From assembly GCA_014529385.2 (NCBI GenBank), contig CM043971.1, positions 58,105,709 to 58,169,708 of the forward strand: a stretch of DNA of 64,000 nt. The letters are read 5' to 3'. The DNA is from Adiantum capillus-veneris. Its lineage: Eukaryota; Streptophyta; Polypodiopsida; Polypodiales; Pteridaceae. Position 1 is the stretch's first letter. Each line of letters starts with the position of its first letter. The notes under the pieces are model-generated. The model worked only from the letters and a program-made list of their open reading frames with translations, was not told where the DNA came from and did not search any database. This document shows positions 44,821 through 56,238 of this stretch, in pieces. A program made the translations under genes and the position numbers.

Positions 44821-45203
44821 TCAACACAAGCCTACATTAGGAAAAATATGAACCCCAAAAGGGCCCTTTAGGTTAAGGGATGATTAAGCATGGACCAATA
44901 GGAAGAGGGTGGTGGCCACAGCTATACCCTCTAAAAGGTAGGGTAGTAGGGGGGCTTGTGGGCCTATTTGTTCCCATCATTATAGCTTCGTCTCCTAGAA
45001 AGAGAGAGAAGGGGGAAAGGGGGGGGGACTTTCCCTCCATTATCATGGGCGTCCATAAAGTAACCCTAAAATTTCAAAAAAAATTAAGATCTCTAAATCT
45101 CACTTTTCACTCCCCAAAAGCTCCCCTAACCAAGTACATGGTCAAAAAACTATTTTCTTTGATCAAAATTTGCATTTCTCAGTGGTAACCTCTATTCTCT
45201 CTC

Positions 45204-45206
<3 letters not shown>

Positions 45207-45259
<53 letters not shown>
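45207..45259. repeat. (TG)n microsatellite
   Basis: About 26 TG units. Confidence 0.95.
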
Positions 45260-45260
<1 letters not shown>

Positions 45261-45269
45261 TCCCTCTCT

Positions 45270-45540
45270 TCTCCCCCTCCCCCCAAGATTTCCATAGCTG
45301 CAACACATATGGAAGCTTTCCATAACTGCACTACCTGTCTCCCCTTTTCATCCACACCATCCTTTTGAACTTACTTCTTCTCCCTTGCTCCCCATTGAAT
45401 CACTTCTCCCCCTCCCTCCAAGATTTCCATAGCTGCAGCACATATGGAAGCTTTACATAGCTGCAACACCGGTCTCCCCCTTTCATCCACACTATCCTTT
45501 TGAACTACTTCTTCTCCTCTTGCTCCCCATTGAGCCACTT
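45270..45540. repeat. 135 bp tandem duplication
   Basis: Units 45270-45404 and 45405-45540 start TCTCCCCCTCC and share CAAGATTTCCATAGCTGCA and CACATATGGAAGCTTT blocks, about 90% alike. Confidence 0.9.
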
Positions 45541-45931
45541 CCCCTCCTCACTTCATCGCTGAAGCAACATGCCTATCTCTCTAACACCATAACTCTTCTT
45601 TTTCTGATGCTACCATGGCAACCTCCTCCACTTTGAGATGAGATAGAAGCAGTTTTCTTGCATAACACTAGGGATTGTGATGGGGAATGCGTGTCGTAAG
45701 TGTTTTCTAAAGGATCTTGGTTCTTCATGTAACTTGCAGCTATCAGACCTCATCGAGTTTGAAACTGTGGCAAACTCAATGAACATTGGAAGGGGAGACT
45801 TCTTGGTTTTAAGAACCATACTAGGGTCAATGGCACAATAGCGATTTTTCAACCTGTGTACTCTTGGCATTCCATGCGCTTGAGGAATGGAAGCTCAAGA
45901 GATTTTCCATTAAATCGTAAGTTGTAAAACA

Positions 45932-46321
45932 TTGCTGGTTGCAAATTCTAAATGCTTGTTATTTTTTTTTGACTTAATGGTTTTTGGTATTGTCATAGAT
46001 ATATTCCCATCCAATTTTTTTGAGGAACAACCAATCAAGAGTCTCACAGGAAACTTCAACGCTCTTCACGCTAACATTGGTGCTATGATGCTTCCCAACT
46101 CGCCACCTTTGATGTTGCTGCAATGCAAAATGTTCTTGTACTCACATGCGTATGTAATTCTGGCCTCGGAGGATGGATATGGTAAGATCGTTGCTATTGA
46201 AAAACCTTCATTACTGAGCATGGAATGGCCACAACCCGATGTTTGGTCACTCTTCTCTGTTAAGGAGAATATGCTTTTTGATATTTTCTCTTCATTAAAC
46301 TTTGGGAATCTTCCAGATTAG
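45932..46321 (+). pseudogene. Unrecognised gene-like ORF (129 aa)
   Basis: The frame reads naturally from about residue 20 (GIVIDIFPSNFFEEQPIKSL) to its stop, with no low complexity and few rare residues, which suggests real coding origin. A shorter frame at 45690-45845 upstream (MGNACRKCFLKDLGSS) and one at 46584-46832 downstream are of similar character. No family recognised. They may be exons of one decayed gene together with the pieces at 47289-48790, or separate fragments carried by a transposon. Confidence 0.35.
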
Positions 46322-47133
46322 TAGGGCTCAGTTGGTGCTGCCCCGTGTATATTTTTGTACACTTGTTCAAGACATTGCCAATAGGTGTCACACCTACTAT
46401 GTTTTGTAGCAAGAATGCCATGTATGAAGCACTAAAACTTGTATTTTGAGATAATTGGGGAATGGTTGAGGGATTGAACCAAGGAGATAAATACAAGTGT
46501 AAGGTGGGGGCTTCAAGTATCGGGATATAATATCTTAAAGTGCGCACTACTTTGTATCCCTACGCTTCCACTATGAGTGTTGGATGTGTAAGAGTGAAAG
46601 GTGGATACCTCTACAATCCAGTGTTGCTGATTTTGTGACATTTGACATACCCATTACTTTGTCAAATAGTGTTTTTGAGATTGTGCAAGTCAGTGACCAC
46701 TGGACTCTCTCCAACATAGGAGAACACTTGATTATCTTGGGAGCTACAAAGATATCAAAGATACCTACTTTTGTCTCAATCGGCACAAGCTCAATTAAAT
46801 TTTTGTGTTGTCTACGTGTGTCCCAATGTTAGTGTTGCTAAACTTTATTTTATTTTGTTTCAAATTGGTAGGCAGATGGAGGCAGCCATGAAAGTGCAAG
46901 AGGAGTGGATCTTTTGCAGCACACTATCTTTAAGTTGATCTAATAGATTACTATAATTGGATCTAATGCCACATTGTAAAGCATATCGTTTAATGCAAAT
47001 ACAAAACTTTTTGGTCATTATAGTATCACCATCATTGATTAAGTTTTTAAGATTTGTTTGGGTGTTTGTGTGCGCACCCATGTGTGTTTGTGTGTATCTC
47101 GAAGAGCTTTGGGTTGGTCTCTTTTTCTACGAT

Positions 47134-47192
47134 GGGGGGGGGGGGGGGGGGGTATATCTAGGGGAGGGGGCTTCTTATTTGTCTATCAAGAC

Positions 47193-47225
<33 letters not shown>
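47134..47225. repeat. Poly-G tract and (GA)n microsatellite
   Basis: 19 G residues at 47134-47152 and about 15 GA units at 47194-47225, 40 bp apart. Confidence 0.95.
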
Positions 47226-47227
<2 letters not shown>

Positions 47228-47388
47228 ATGGTAGCACATGCTAGCACATCCTCCTCCCACTTAGCAACAACATTGAAGAGCCACACACCCCCCTTTCCTG
47301 GTTCCTTATTTTCCTAGAGGACACCAAATATGTTGGACGCAATGATCTTCACGGCTTCTTCACTGGCACAGTTGATTTACAAAAAACC

Positions 47389-47841
47389 ATGCAACTCCAC
47401 AATGACACTTTTCATGACATCATAGAGTATATGCATGTGCATATACTCAAGTATGTTGTGAACTTTCAAGACAATGCCATGTTGTGGTTGCCATGCGACT
47501 TGCTTTGCTACATCCACAAGGGGGACACTACATTTTCAAAGAAACTAGTCAACTTTGAGGCAATTGCAAAAGAGGCAAACCACTTCCGCCAAGTGACAAA
47601 GGAAGTTGCAGACTCCTTTAAGAAGCACAAAATCGGGCAATCTTTCTTGTCCAACTTTGCCACTCTCTACTTCCTTATCAATAAGCAGCCCTCCTTGGAG
47701 GAGATGGAGATCCCGCATCTGGCAGTGGGTGGGGTGCTACCAAATCGTAAAGATCCCAAGCCTGCCCCTATAGATGTCCAAAGTGAGCAAAGACTTCCAT
47801 CCACCGAATATCGCGCGGCTTGGAAGGGGCAATTGCAGTGA
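47389..47841 (+). pseudogene. Unrecognised gene-like ORF (150 aa)
   Basis: Open from about 47289 (FLEDTKYVGRNDLHGFFTG before the first ATG) to 47841. Mixed composition with several aromatic residues (MLWLPCDLLCYIHKGD near residues 35-50) argues for genuine coding origin. The ATG at 47389 is only the first in frame; the true exon probably starts further upstream. The following frame (47820-48152) overlaps it and continues with similar character, so a single-base change or an unseen splice may lie near 47800-47840. Function unknown. Confidence 0.4.
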
Positions 47842-48152
47842 GAGAGCAGATTGCTAGCACCTCCGAGGTGCCCGACCTTGACAACCATGACCTAGTTGCA
47901 ATACCCAAAGTGGAGATCAGACTCCTCAGCAACATAATTATTGAAGATGAAGAGTATTTATTCTTGCATGATATGGAAAAGGCTTTTGGTGTTTGGCTAG
48001 ATGAGTGCCTAAGCCTCATGTGCACCAAGATGGAGTTCCCCCTTGATCCTACACCAGGACCTACAGATGACAGGCTGCTTCCATTGGGGGACTCTGTTGC
48101 TGATACAATTGCACTGGTGATAGCGGATATTCTTGATGCAGAGCAGAGTTAA
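47820..48152 (+). pseudogene. Unrecognised acidic gene-like ORF (110 aa)
   Basis: Acidic and leucine-rich (IIIEDEEYLFLHDMEKAF near residues 40-57; TPGPTDDRLLPLGDSV near 76-91). Overlaps the preceding frame by 22 bases and the next by 20. Likely the same former protein. No family recognised. Confidence 0.4.
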
Positions 48153-48561
48153 GTCACAAAAATGGGTTGTTTCCAAACAAACTCCTATCCACCCTGACTC
48201 GCCTGGTTCACATAGCCCTCGCAAAGTTGATGAGAGCAAATCCTCTATCAACCTTGAAGCCACACAAATTATGGATGATGAGGATAAGCAACAAGAGGTA
48301 ATTCTAAGCATCTTGTACGTTGAGAATTCTACCTTTCTTCTTTGCATTTAGTTAATTCTATTTTTGCAGGATGTTTTGGACATGGACCTGCGGGCTAGCC
48401 GAAAGGGGGGGGGAGCGCACGGTGTTTGGGCCTTAGTTAGACCTTGCGCACTACATCGGCAAACTACCAATGCAGGATGTGTGCATCGTGCACAAGGATC
48501 TCCCCCAACAGCCATTTTGTTTTGTGGGTGCTTAAGGCCGCTAACAATCTCCTATGCTTGA
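48133..48561 (+). pseudogene. Two gene-like exons with a clean 72 bp intron
   Basis: The first exon (48133-48297) ends ..DKQQE followed by GTAATTC; the intron 48298-48369 ends in a pyrimidine-rich TATTTTTGCAG; the second exon begins DVLDMDLRAS in the same phase (phase 0). Length, borders and branch region suit a plant intron. The second exon soon becomes glycine-rich at a G-run and stops at 48561. A further frame at 48554-48790 (with SQALGVHSAQAITALVL) follows. No family recognised. Confidence 0.4.
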
Positions 48562-48790
48562 CCACCATCCCTCAAACAACTCATGTAATTATTTGATGAA
48601 AAAATCTCTTGCAATTGCCACTTTTGGCATTTGTTTTTGCAGCAAGTTCATGACACACATAGCACTTAGTCAAGCCCTAGGGGTTCACAGTGCCCAAGCC
48701 ATAACTGCCCTTGTGCTTACATCCATCCTACCCAATGCTAAAGAATGTCGTATACAGATTGCAAAGCGCCTCTTGTCAAAAGATAGTTAA

Positions 48791-49706
48791 GCCTGGTGTT
48801 AAATGAAAATCATCTCAACTTCTTCTTGTCCATGATCTATTGCAAATTTAGGTTACTATTTTAATCATGTTTAGTGAGCATGCAATTTGTAACAACTTTA
48901 TCTTTAATAATGTGTATTAACTATTTGAAGGTTACTTTTGTATATTGATAAAAAAAAGTCATGTGATTGGAATAAAAATGTCCATTGGGTACTCCAAGTG
49001 GCCAGCATATGCTAAATGATGGTTAATTGGGCCAAATTAGCTCTATCCACAAGGGCGCAAGAAAAGGCCCTCCAAGATTGTTGTCTGGCTAATTCTAAAA
49101 AAAAACTTGTGGTGATAGATTTTTTAGCCTAATCTGCCATCATCTAACATATGCAAGCCATCTAGAGTACCTATTGGATAGCTAGTTATCATCTCACCTA
49201 CAACTAGTTAACTTAAAGAAATGTAGACAATTATAGACATGAAGCTTAACTTCATTGAGAGATATGCCCTCTACCATTCCAATAAAATGAAATAAATTAC
49301 ACAAACATAGATACTTTTCCAAGATTACATAGAGAAACCATAAGAGACGTGACTATATTTATCGCAAAGTGCAAATACACCGAGTTCCAAAGAAAACTTG
49401 ATTCTAGGACAAGGGTTCCAAAGCAAATTTGTATCAAGTACAAAGGTTAGTTACAAAAAGGTTTGACGTCAAAAAATATCACTCATGCCTAAGGCAACGT
49501 GCTAGTTGCATGTCCTTGGGGCCATGATTGTTACATGCTTAGCATGGATAGCACATAAGAACATGTCCTCAAAGAGACTGACTAAATAAGCCTCTGCAGC
49601 CTCCTAGTTGATTTGAGGGCAATAACAGACATCCGAAGCTCTGTGCTATAGCTTTGTAGCACCTCTCTACATATTCGTGAAAATGGTGCCTCCTTGATAA
49701 GCACGT
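48791..49706. other. No gene recognised
   Basis: AT-rich, no frame over 60 codons with coding character. Confidence 0.55.
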
Positions 49707-52108
49707 CTATCCTCTTTTGGTATTGTCGGATTTCAGCAAACGCTCTACAAAAGCGTCGTGCTCTTTGAGGTCATCGTTTTGGGGGCCTCTGAGCTCCTTG
49801 TGGGCGTGCTCTTTGCGACTTCTTGTAGAATTTTGACTTGCGGTCGCGCTTGGGAGGTGGCTCGGGGCATCTTCATCAGGATCATAATATTCATCATCGC
49901 TGCTGCACTCATCATTGTTGGGTGGATTTGAAGGCATGGCACCCATCCACCTAGGTAGTGGCTTGCCTGCCACATTTTGGCGACCTAGGCCGGATGGCCT
50001 CACGTGGCCTCACGCCCATCGCTCCTGGCAAGGTCTTTCTGCCCACCCTATGTTTCATTGGGATATCCTCCCCTTTCCCACAATGGATGTGTTCGTTTCT
50101 ATGCGTTCGGGGTCGGCTAGCTCTTTTGGTTGCCGATTAGCGCGCATCTTATGCCTCTTCTGCATCTCATTGGTCTTGGGATTCTTCTTTCAGTTTATTT
50201 GGTCCTTACCATCTAGAAAGTTTGTTTGGGTATGTCCTTAGACCTTGTGGTATTCAGTGAGGGAGGGAGTGTTTTGTGTTTGTTATGAGGCGTTTTGCCC
50301 TCGTTATATAGGGTGGCAATATAATGTGGGTTCACATGGTGAAAAAGAGCCGCTAAAAGGACGAGAAAAATAATCTTTTGAAGTACAACCACATGAAAGT
50401 AGAGAACTATTCAAACACACAGAGCTAAACATCTACTTGAACAATTGCATAAACAATCAAACCATGAAAACACTTGATCCAAAAAACAAAGGGCTGTGAG
50501 ACAAAAAAAAGTGTTGTAATACTCAGATTACGGGGATTACAGGTGCATCCAGGTGCAATGGATTTTCCATTATCATGAGATTCCAAGTACATCTACTGCC
50601 TCCTTGCCTGAACTTTTCCCACCCTAATCCTTGATGCTCGCCACACTGGACCTTGTGAGGATCTTCAACGCTCTAAGGAACGAGCATGGGCCAATCCACG
50701 GGCTTCTTTTGCCAAGCTCGATGACCTTGCATGTTCAATCAACACTTTGCATCCAAAAGTGGTACGATAAAACCAGTTGAACATTTCCTAAAGATAGCAT
50801 GAGCGGTCTAAACCCCCTCCATGTCTTGTATTCTTGAAGTAGACACCCATGGCACGATAGTGTGACTTCTCCATACCTTGCGTGCTCCAAATATCCAATG
50901 AGCCATACATGCTCATAAAGTATGCACCATGTGCAAGAGGATATGCTGCCCATAAAGCCACAACACATTGATGATCAAAACTAAAGCATAGAACATACCA
51001 AGGCAAAATAGCAAGCACTCACCATATAGTGTGTAATGTTTGTTTCACCCCATGCTCTTGACGACCGCCTTTGTGAACTCCACCACTAGATTTTGAAATT
51101 GTTGTCGCTGCTCATTAGTTGTGCTTGCAAGCCTTAATATCTTCATCATCTTGTTGAATATCGCCCAAACATGCTGTCGACTAAGCGCATTGCTATCATT
51201 GTCCATTGTATACTAGCAAAGATACTTCTCCCATCCACCTTCAGATGTTGATGATTTGGCCACTTCTTAAGCGCTTGCATTGTTCTTCTTTGCAACAATG
51301 GACGTGTTGGTCCCATGACAACCTATTGAATTTAAGAGCCCTTCCACTTTTGACATAGCATCAACAAGCAACCTCTCCGTAGGCTTCATTGTAAAAACAT
51401 AATCAATATGAAGCTTTAGTAAATGATCAAAGATGCACATAAAAGCATGAAGTGTGCAAAATGCACGTTTTTTTAAAGGGAAGTTAATTATAGGGTTCCA
51501 TTCACTCTCTTCTATGGCATGATTGGGCTCCTCCAGCATAGGACATTGTAGAACCAAATGCTCCCACACACATGTAATTTGTGAATTGTCCTCTTCCTCT
51601 CTTTTGTCAACTATTTTGTTTTTGCGTGCATTCCCCTTATAGCCCTTAATGCAAAATGGACAAGTATACATAGCTCCAGCCCCTTGTTTGCACCCTAGAA
51701 TGCACTTGATTGTTTTCAAATTGGCACCTAAGTGCCAGTCAACTTCAAGCTCACTATGCCATCTACTTGGAGTTTTTCCCTAGCTAGCTGTGCCTTTATG
51801 ACACATGTTATCCACGGAATGCGTTCAAAAATCCAAGCAAGCACTTCATGGGTCTCCTTGGGAACCTCAATAGCACCAAGCCACCAAATTTCTTTCTCCT
51901 ATTGCACACTTAAAGATGGTGCACAATCCTCATTCATAGTTGTACTTTTTGCATGAAATAATTCCATACCAATAGTTTTACATGTTGTAATAAGCCCACA
52001 AACCAAATTTGGTAAGATTTGGATTATTGGAGTGAAAATTGTGACCAAATTTGCAAAATCAGTCTGCGGACACAAAACTGATGACCATTTGAACCAAAAA
52101 TTATTCAA
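49707..52108 (-). mobile_element. Minus-strand gene remnant, probably DNA-transposon-derived
   Basis: Consecutive minus-strand frames of natural composition run from 52108 to 49707. Notable pieces: 51719-51267 with KTIKCILGCKQGAGAM followed by CPFC, an arrangement I associate with uncharacterised transposase-like proteins; 51018-50788 with MEKSHYRAMGVYF and TRHGGG; and 50003-49707, an acidic, serine-rich tail (NDECSSDDEYYDPDED). Several stops and frame changes separate them, so it is not a working gene. No terminal inverted repeats or target duplications were found. A decayed host gene is the alternative. Confidence 0.4.
51267..51719 (-). pseudogene. ORF with CPFC block (150 aa), transposase-like remnant
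   Basis: Upstream sequence in the same region (a WWLGAIEVPKE block near 51880 and VDWHLGANLKTIK at 51740-51700) suggests that the protein began further right. The CPFC near residue 20-23 and the later HAFMCIFDHLLKLH region are the best-kept parts. Identity is tentative. Confidence 0.4.
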
Positions 52109-52540
52109 ACTTGATGAAACTTGGCTAGGACCTTAAGTTGAGGCGCTTGACAGATCTGTGTCAAGGTTGGGAAAAAACTTGCAAAAAATTAGCTAGAGTA
52201 AATAATCGCGATTATTTACATCTGCTTCAAAAATTGATAATCTTGCACATTTGAGTATATCACCAGGTCAACCACATCAAGTAGACCACACAAATCAATT
52301 TTAGTGAAATTTGGATCACAAAAGTGAGACTTAAGCCAAATTCTTGAAATCAGAGTCTACGGACACAAAACAGTTGATAAACTTGAACAGATTTTGTCCA
52401 AACTTAGTGAAACTTGTCCGAGGACCTTAACAGGGTGTACACTTGGCAAATCAAGCCAAAAAGTGTAAAAAATTAAGAAAAGTAAATAATCACGATTATT
52501 TACTACTGCTACACAGAGACACCAATTTTGACTCAATTTT
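52000..52540. repeat. 284 bp tandem duplication with 22 bp palindromes
   Basis: Two decayed units share GGACACAAAAC, (T/C)AAACTT..TGAAACTTG, AGGACCTTAA and the palindrome. In the first unit, 52198-52219 (GTAAATAATCGCGATTATTTAC) is a perfect 22 bp palindrome; the second, 52482-52503, has a single change in the centre. Palindrome spacing is 284 bp. Confidence 0.7.
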
Positions 52541-52983
52541 CAGGCTGCTGATTAGTCCTTTGATTTTTTTTGCAAAAGAGGAATCTGAAAGTTTAAATTG
52601 CTGACTCCCATAGCTCGATTTGAAGTGATCCACATAGACCAATCACATTAGTTAGCAACAACTACACAGTCATTGCGAACGAATAGCTAACTTGATCAAA
52701 ATTGATGCATGAATCAGGTTGCAGACAAGGAATCGGCAGCTTGACAGAAGTTGCAATCGAGTCAAGTGAAAAAAGTTGATAACAAGTCAATCCAACCGTA
52801 AGTACTCTATCCAGGGCTTCACAAGTCTATATGAACCTTAGATCTGGTCGTGTACTAGGAAGCCAAGGCATATTTGGAGAAACCTCCAGTAGAGTATCCA
52901 CCGAAGAGAGTGTGAATCAAGGCAATCTCTTGCACACTATCCTTGAAGAAGTCTAAGATACCTTTTCAGATTCAATATCTGAA
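52541..52983. other. No gene recognised
   Basis: Probably leader of the Gypsy fossil that follows; no LTR could be delimited. Confidence 0.4.
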
Positions 52984-53147
52984 ATGTCTTCCTATTCGAC
53001 TCACTCAGAAATCGGACGACAGTGCGCTACAAGCATATACTCTCATTCTATAAGACTAATTGCCATGGAGCTTAGGTTTACCTGGATCCTAACGAAGAGT
53101 ATGCTGTTCGCATTGATGACCATGGTATTGAGTTTGAAGAGGAGATC

Positions 53148-53573
53148 GTGGCAAACAAACAAGGAAAAATGTACATGGATAAAAACGAAACTCAGTATCT
53201 ACAAGTCAAAAACCCTGACGTGATAGACAAATGGGGATTAAAAGTAAACACCATAATTCTAGATATGGCAGCAAAAGAAGGGCCACCAACTTTAGAATTC
53301 GAGGGATACGATCAAGTTGATTTGAAGCCTTTGAAACAGCTTAGCACAGACAATCCTAGGATTGGAGTCTATTGTTGGGAGGATAGAAACGTCAAGGATC
53401 TTTTGTGGACTTCGCATGCCAAATTAGGACAATTAACACCTATGAAGATCATCTATATCTTCAAGATCAAAGATAAAGGATCAGCAGATCTACCAACCTA
53501 CCTATTTATGGATTGTTATAACAACAACTTTGTTATGATGACTCCTGAGGAGGTAGAACAAACCAAATATTAA
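53148..53573 (+). CDS. Unrecognised ORF upstream of Gypsy gag (141 aa)
   Basis: Natural composition throughout (KWGLKVNTIILDMAAKEG near residues 30-47, GVYCWEDRNVKDLLW near 75-89, YLFMDCYNNNFVMMTPEEVE at the end). It lies directly before the gag block on the same strand. No known Gypsy gag start looks like this to me. It might be an unusual gag amino-terminal domain or a captured host sequence. Confidence 0.45.
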   Translation: MANKQGKMYMDKNETQYLQVKNPDVIDKWGLKVNTIILDMAAKEGPPTLEFEGYDQVDLKPLKQLSTDNPRIGVYCWEDRNVKDLLWTSHAKLGQLTPMKIIYIFKIKDKGSADLPTYLFMDCYNNNFVMMTPEEVEQTKY

Positions 53574-54140
53574 GGGTATTCCATAAGGGATTGGATAATG
53601 GGCCAAGGACCAAAAACTATTCCAAGAGGTGAACACCGTGAGAGATATTTTGAGAGTAATGTTAAGAAACCAGAAACCACCTGATCACGAAGAAAAGCAG
53701 GTGACACTAAAGCCATTCCACGGCTACATGAGTCACTATTTTCAACAGACTGGTTTGAAGGACTCGGAACGGGACCAACTGCCAGGAGACCGGGAGTTGA
53801 ACCAAATAGACGTGTCAAACCAGTTGATTTTCAAAAATAGGTCAAAAAATAGAGTGGATCAGGAGATCCATACGACCACTTAGCAAAATTTAAGCAAGTG
53901 CTAAGAGCAGAATGCATATTCGATTTCCATACTCAATTCGAGGGGTTTGGAATGACATTAGAAGGAAAAGCATTGACATGGTTCCAAAACATTCCACCAA
54001 GGTCAATCATGGACTTGAACACATTAGCTCAAGGATTTGTAGCTGCTTGTTCTAAAACGGGGATTAAACACAATGCAGTAGCTTAAATCTACAGTTTTAA
54101 ACAGAAACAAGGTGAGTCTATTAGGGATTGTGCAACTCAA

Positions 54141-54962
54141 ATGAAACAATACATTGGCAGATGCCCAGAGCTAGAGATACCTGCAGAAGAACGACTAGTA
54201 TCATTATTTTCAGAGGGACTGCTAAACAAAGAACTTCATGCTATACGGTATAGCAAGAAGCATACAACCCTAGAAGAGTGTGTGTCAAATGTTATTGATT
54301 TAGGAGAAAATTGTGATATTTTCAACCAAGAAGATGTCCCTAAAGATAACAAAAGTGAGAAAACAACCTTCACTAAACCAGCTCAAGTGGAAACAGCTGC
54401 TGCAACACCGCTTTCAACCATAGCAGACATGCTTATTGTTTCAATCAAGGTAATCACGAGAGCACAGGCTAAGAAAAAGAAACATAACCCCTTTGATGAT
54501 TCAGAAAATACAAAAATTTCCTCTCAAAAGACCAAACAAAGCAGAAACAAAAGGTATGAGATGAGGAAACAGAAACAAAGGGCTGAAATCGAGGAGAAAG
54601 CAAAGAAGCTATTCCAAGAAAAGGTGAAAGAAACTAAGGAGACCACCGTGAAATCTGGAGGATCAATTTTGGTTGACAAAATTTTTGAGCCTATTAATGT
54701 AGCCTTGGAAGCCTACCAAGCGGGACTTAAAGCAGGCCAAAACATGGAAAACAAATGGAAAAACTATACTTCTCCAGACATGGAAGCAGCTAAGCTTGAA
54801 GCTTATCAAAATTTGATAAGATTCGCGCAAAAGATGCTGGAAAAACAAAAACCCAAGCTCGAAATTATGAAAAAACCTGAGGAGGTTGTGGTAAGAGACA
54901 ATAAAGAGAAATCCAAAGTGGTGGTAGAACCCACCTTGAAACAAAAGAGACAGAACTTATAG
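54141..54962 (+). CDS. Gypsy gag C-terminal part and K/E-rich tail (273 aa)
   Basis: The first 60 residues continue the gag capsid fold (PELEIPAEERLVSLFSEGL, AIRYSKKHTTLEECV). From about residue 110 it becomes basic and helical (RNKRYEMRKQKQRAEIEEKA), a predicted coiled coil with nucleic-acid-binding character. No zinc knuckle is seen. Confidence 0.6.
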   Translation: MKQYIGRCPELEIPAEERLVSLFSEGLLNKELHAIRYSKKHTTLEECVSNVIDLGENCDIFNQEDVPKDNKSEKTTFTKPAQVETAAATPLSTIADMLIVSIKVITRAQAKKKKHNPFDDSENTKISSQKTKQSRNKRYEMRKQKQRAEIEEKAKKLFQEKVKETKETTVKSGGSILVDKIFEPINVALEAYQAGLKAGQNMENKWKNYTSPDMEAAKLEAYQNLIRFAQKMLEKQKPKLEIMKKPEEVVVRDNKEKSKVVVEPTLKQKRQNL

Positions 54963-55439
54963 TGTCGGATAGCGAAGATGCCTTAGACGGAATTCCATTC
55001 GTAGAAGAAGACTAGCCAGGACACTTATGGAAAAAAGTTAGAGAGATCAATGATGGGAGCCTAACTCTGAAGTCAGCTCCTATAGAGGAAGTATGGTTAG
55101 ACAACTCCTGATATGGACATGGATGCACAATCCTTGTATGGGGATTGCGGATCTGAAGCTTCAAGGATTTCTAAACCATTGACCTTGAAAACACTACCCT
55201 CTTACTTGGGAGATAACGAGGATGAATCCATAGTGTGTAAGACCACTCAAGTAAAAAGAGCGGAACAAACCCTAGAAGTAGACAATATTCATTCAATCAT
55301 GTCTACATTCATCTGATGTACTCTCACTTTGGGAGAACTATTGAAAATCAGACCATACCTATGGAATGATTATAGCGCGGATAGTGTGTCGTGCTCTCTA
55401 CAATGGGTGCTCCTCAGTGCAATGTGCGTGACAATCTCA

Positions 55440-56220
55440 CTCAAAACAGACTGAAAACAAAGGAACAATAGACAACAACTGAGCTCACAGAGACACAACA
55501 ATAGACCACAACATATGACTCGACTATCTCAAAGAACTGATACAGACTCTGGCGTGGTAGCACACTCAACTCCAGCCCAAGACTCACAGGTACAATCGGG
55601 TGTCGAGGCTTAGATATGCAAAGATGGTGAAGATGTGATGTGTGTACAGACTCACTACTCAAAACGACGACGCTGGACCATATATCTAGAAGATGATCCG
55701 ATGACCCAACCGCTACTACTCATATGTACAACCATAAAGAGCCACCAACGGCTCCTAAATGTCAACCATCTAAATCTATCCCGAAATTGAGTGGTGGTGA
55801 CCTGGCCACGATGACCAGTAGACCACCGTCTGTATCCCCTGCCACATGTCACTACCCAACCAAGAGAGTACGTCGAGTGTGAACCAGCCTAGGCCAACTG
55901 TACTGACTGAGTGTCCTGTGAAAGTGACACTGTAGCCTACTATAGGTTGCCCGCCACAAGACCGCTCACCGTCTCGGTGAGAGAAACAACTTAAACTGCT
56001 AGTCAACCGCAAAGAAACCTCTACTGCACATCACTGTGATTATAAAAAATTGCCCAGTCACCCAAGAGAAAGATACAAGAACTACAAAAACGTGACAACG
56101 GTTCACAAACTTGTGGAACCTGTAAAACCTATGACTGCATGTAAGCTATAGCCACACAAGCATATGCAACTTCACCAAACCATTAGAGAGTAAACTGTAG
56201 ATACCCATAAACCATGGTGA
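55440..56220 (-). repeat. Fragment similar to a Copia leader
   Basis: On the minus strand, TATCTACAGTTTACTCTCTAA near 56180-56200 matches the family B leader at about 15040-15060, and several GGTTCCACA/GGTTTACAGG-like words have the same style. Overlapping minus frames of 65-78 codons are not considered genes. It sits immediately left of the Gypsy LTR at 56239. Confidence 0.35.
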
Positions 56221-56238
56221 GAATTTGAAAAAAAGATC

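Larger units (their letters stand above)
52984..55316 (+). mobile_element. Ty3/Gypsy fossil: upstream ORF, gag and basic tail
   Basis: Parts in order: an ORF before gag (53148-53573); a gag capsid block (LAKFKQVLRAECIFDFHTQF and GMTLEGKALTWFQNIP near 53880-53995, then QKQGESIRDCATQMKQYIG near 54100-54160) that matches the common plant Gypsy gag pattern; and a long K/E-rich segment to 54962. Protease, reverse transcriptase and integrase are not seen here. The element is broken in several places. Its LTRs were not found; it abuts a minus-strand Copia leader fragment at 55440. Confidence 0.65.

Noticed and set aside
49915-50241. 108-codon plus-strand ORF
   Set aside because: Lies opposite the minus-strand remnant, with no motif of its own.
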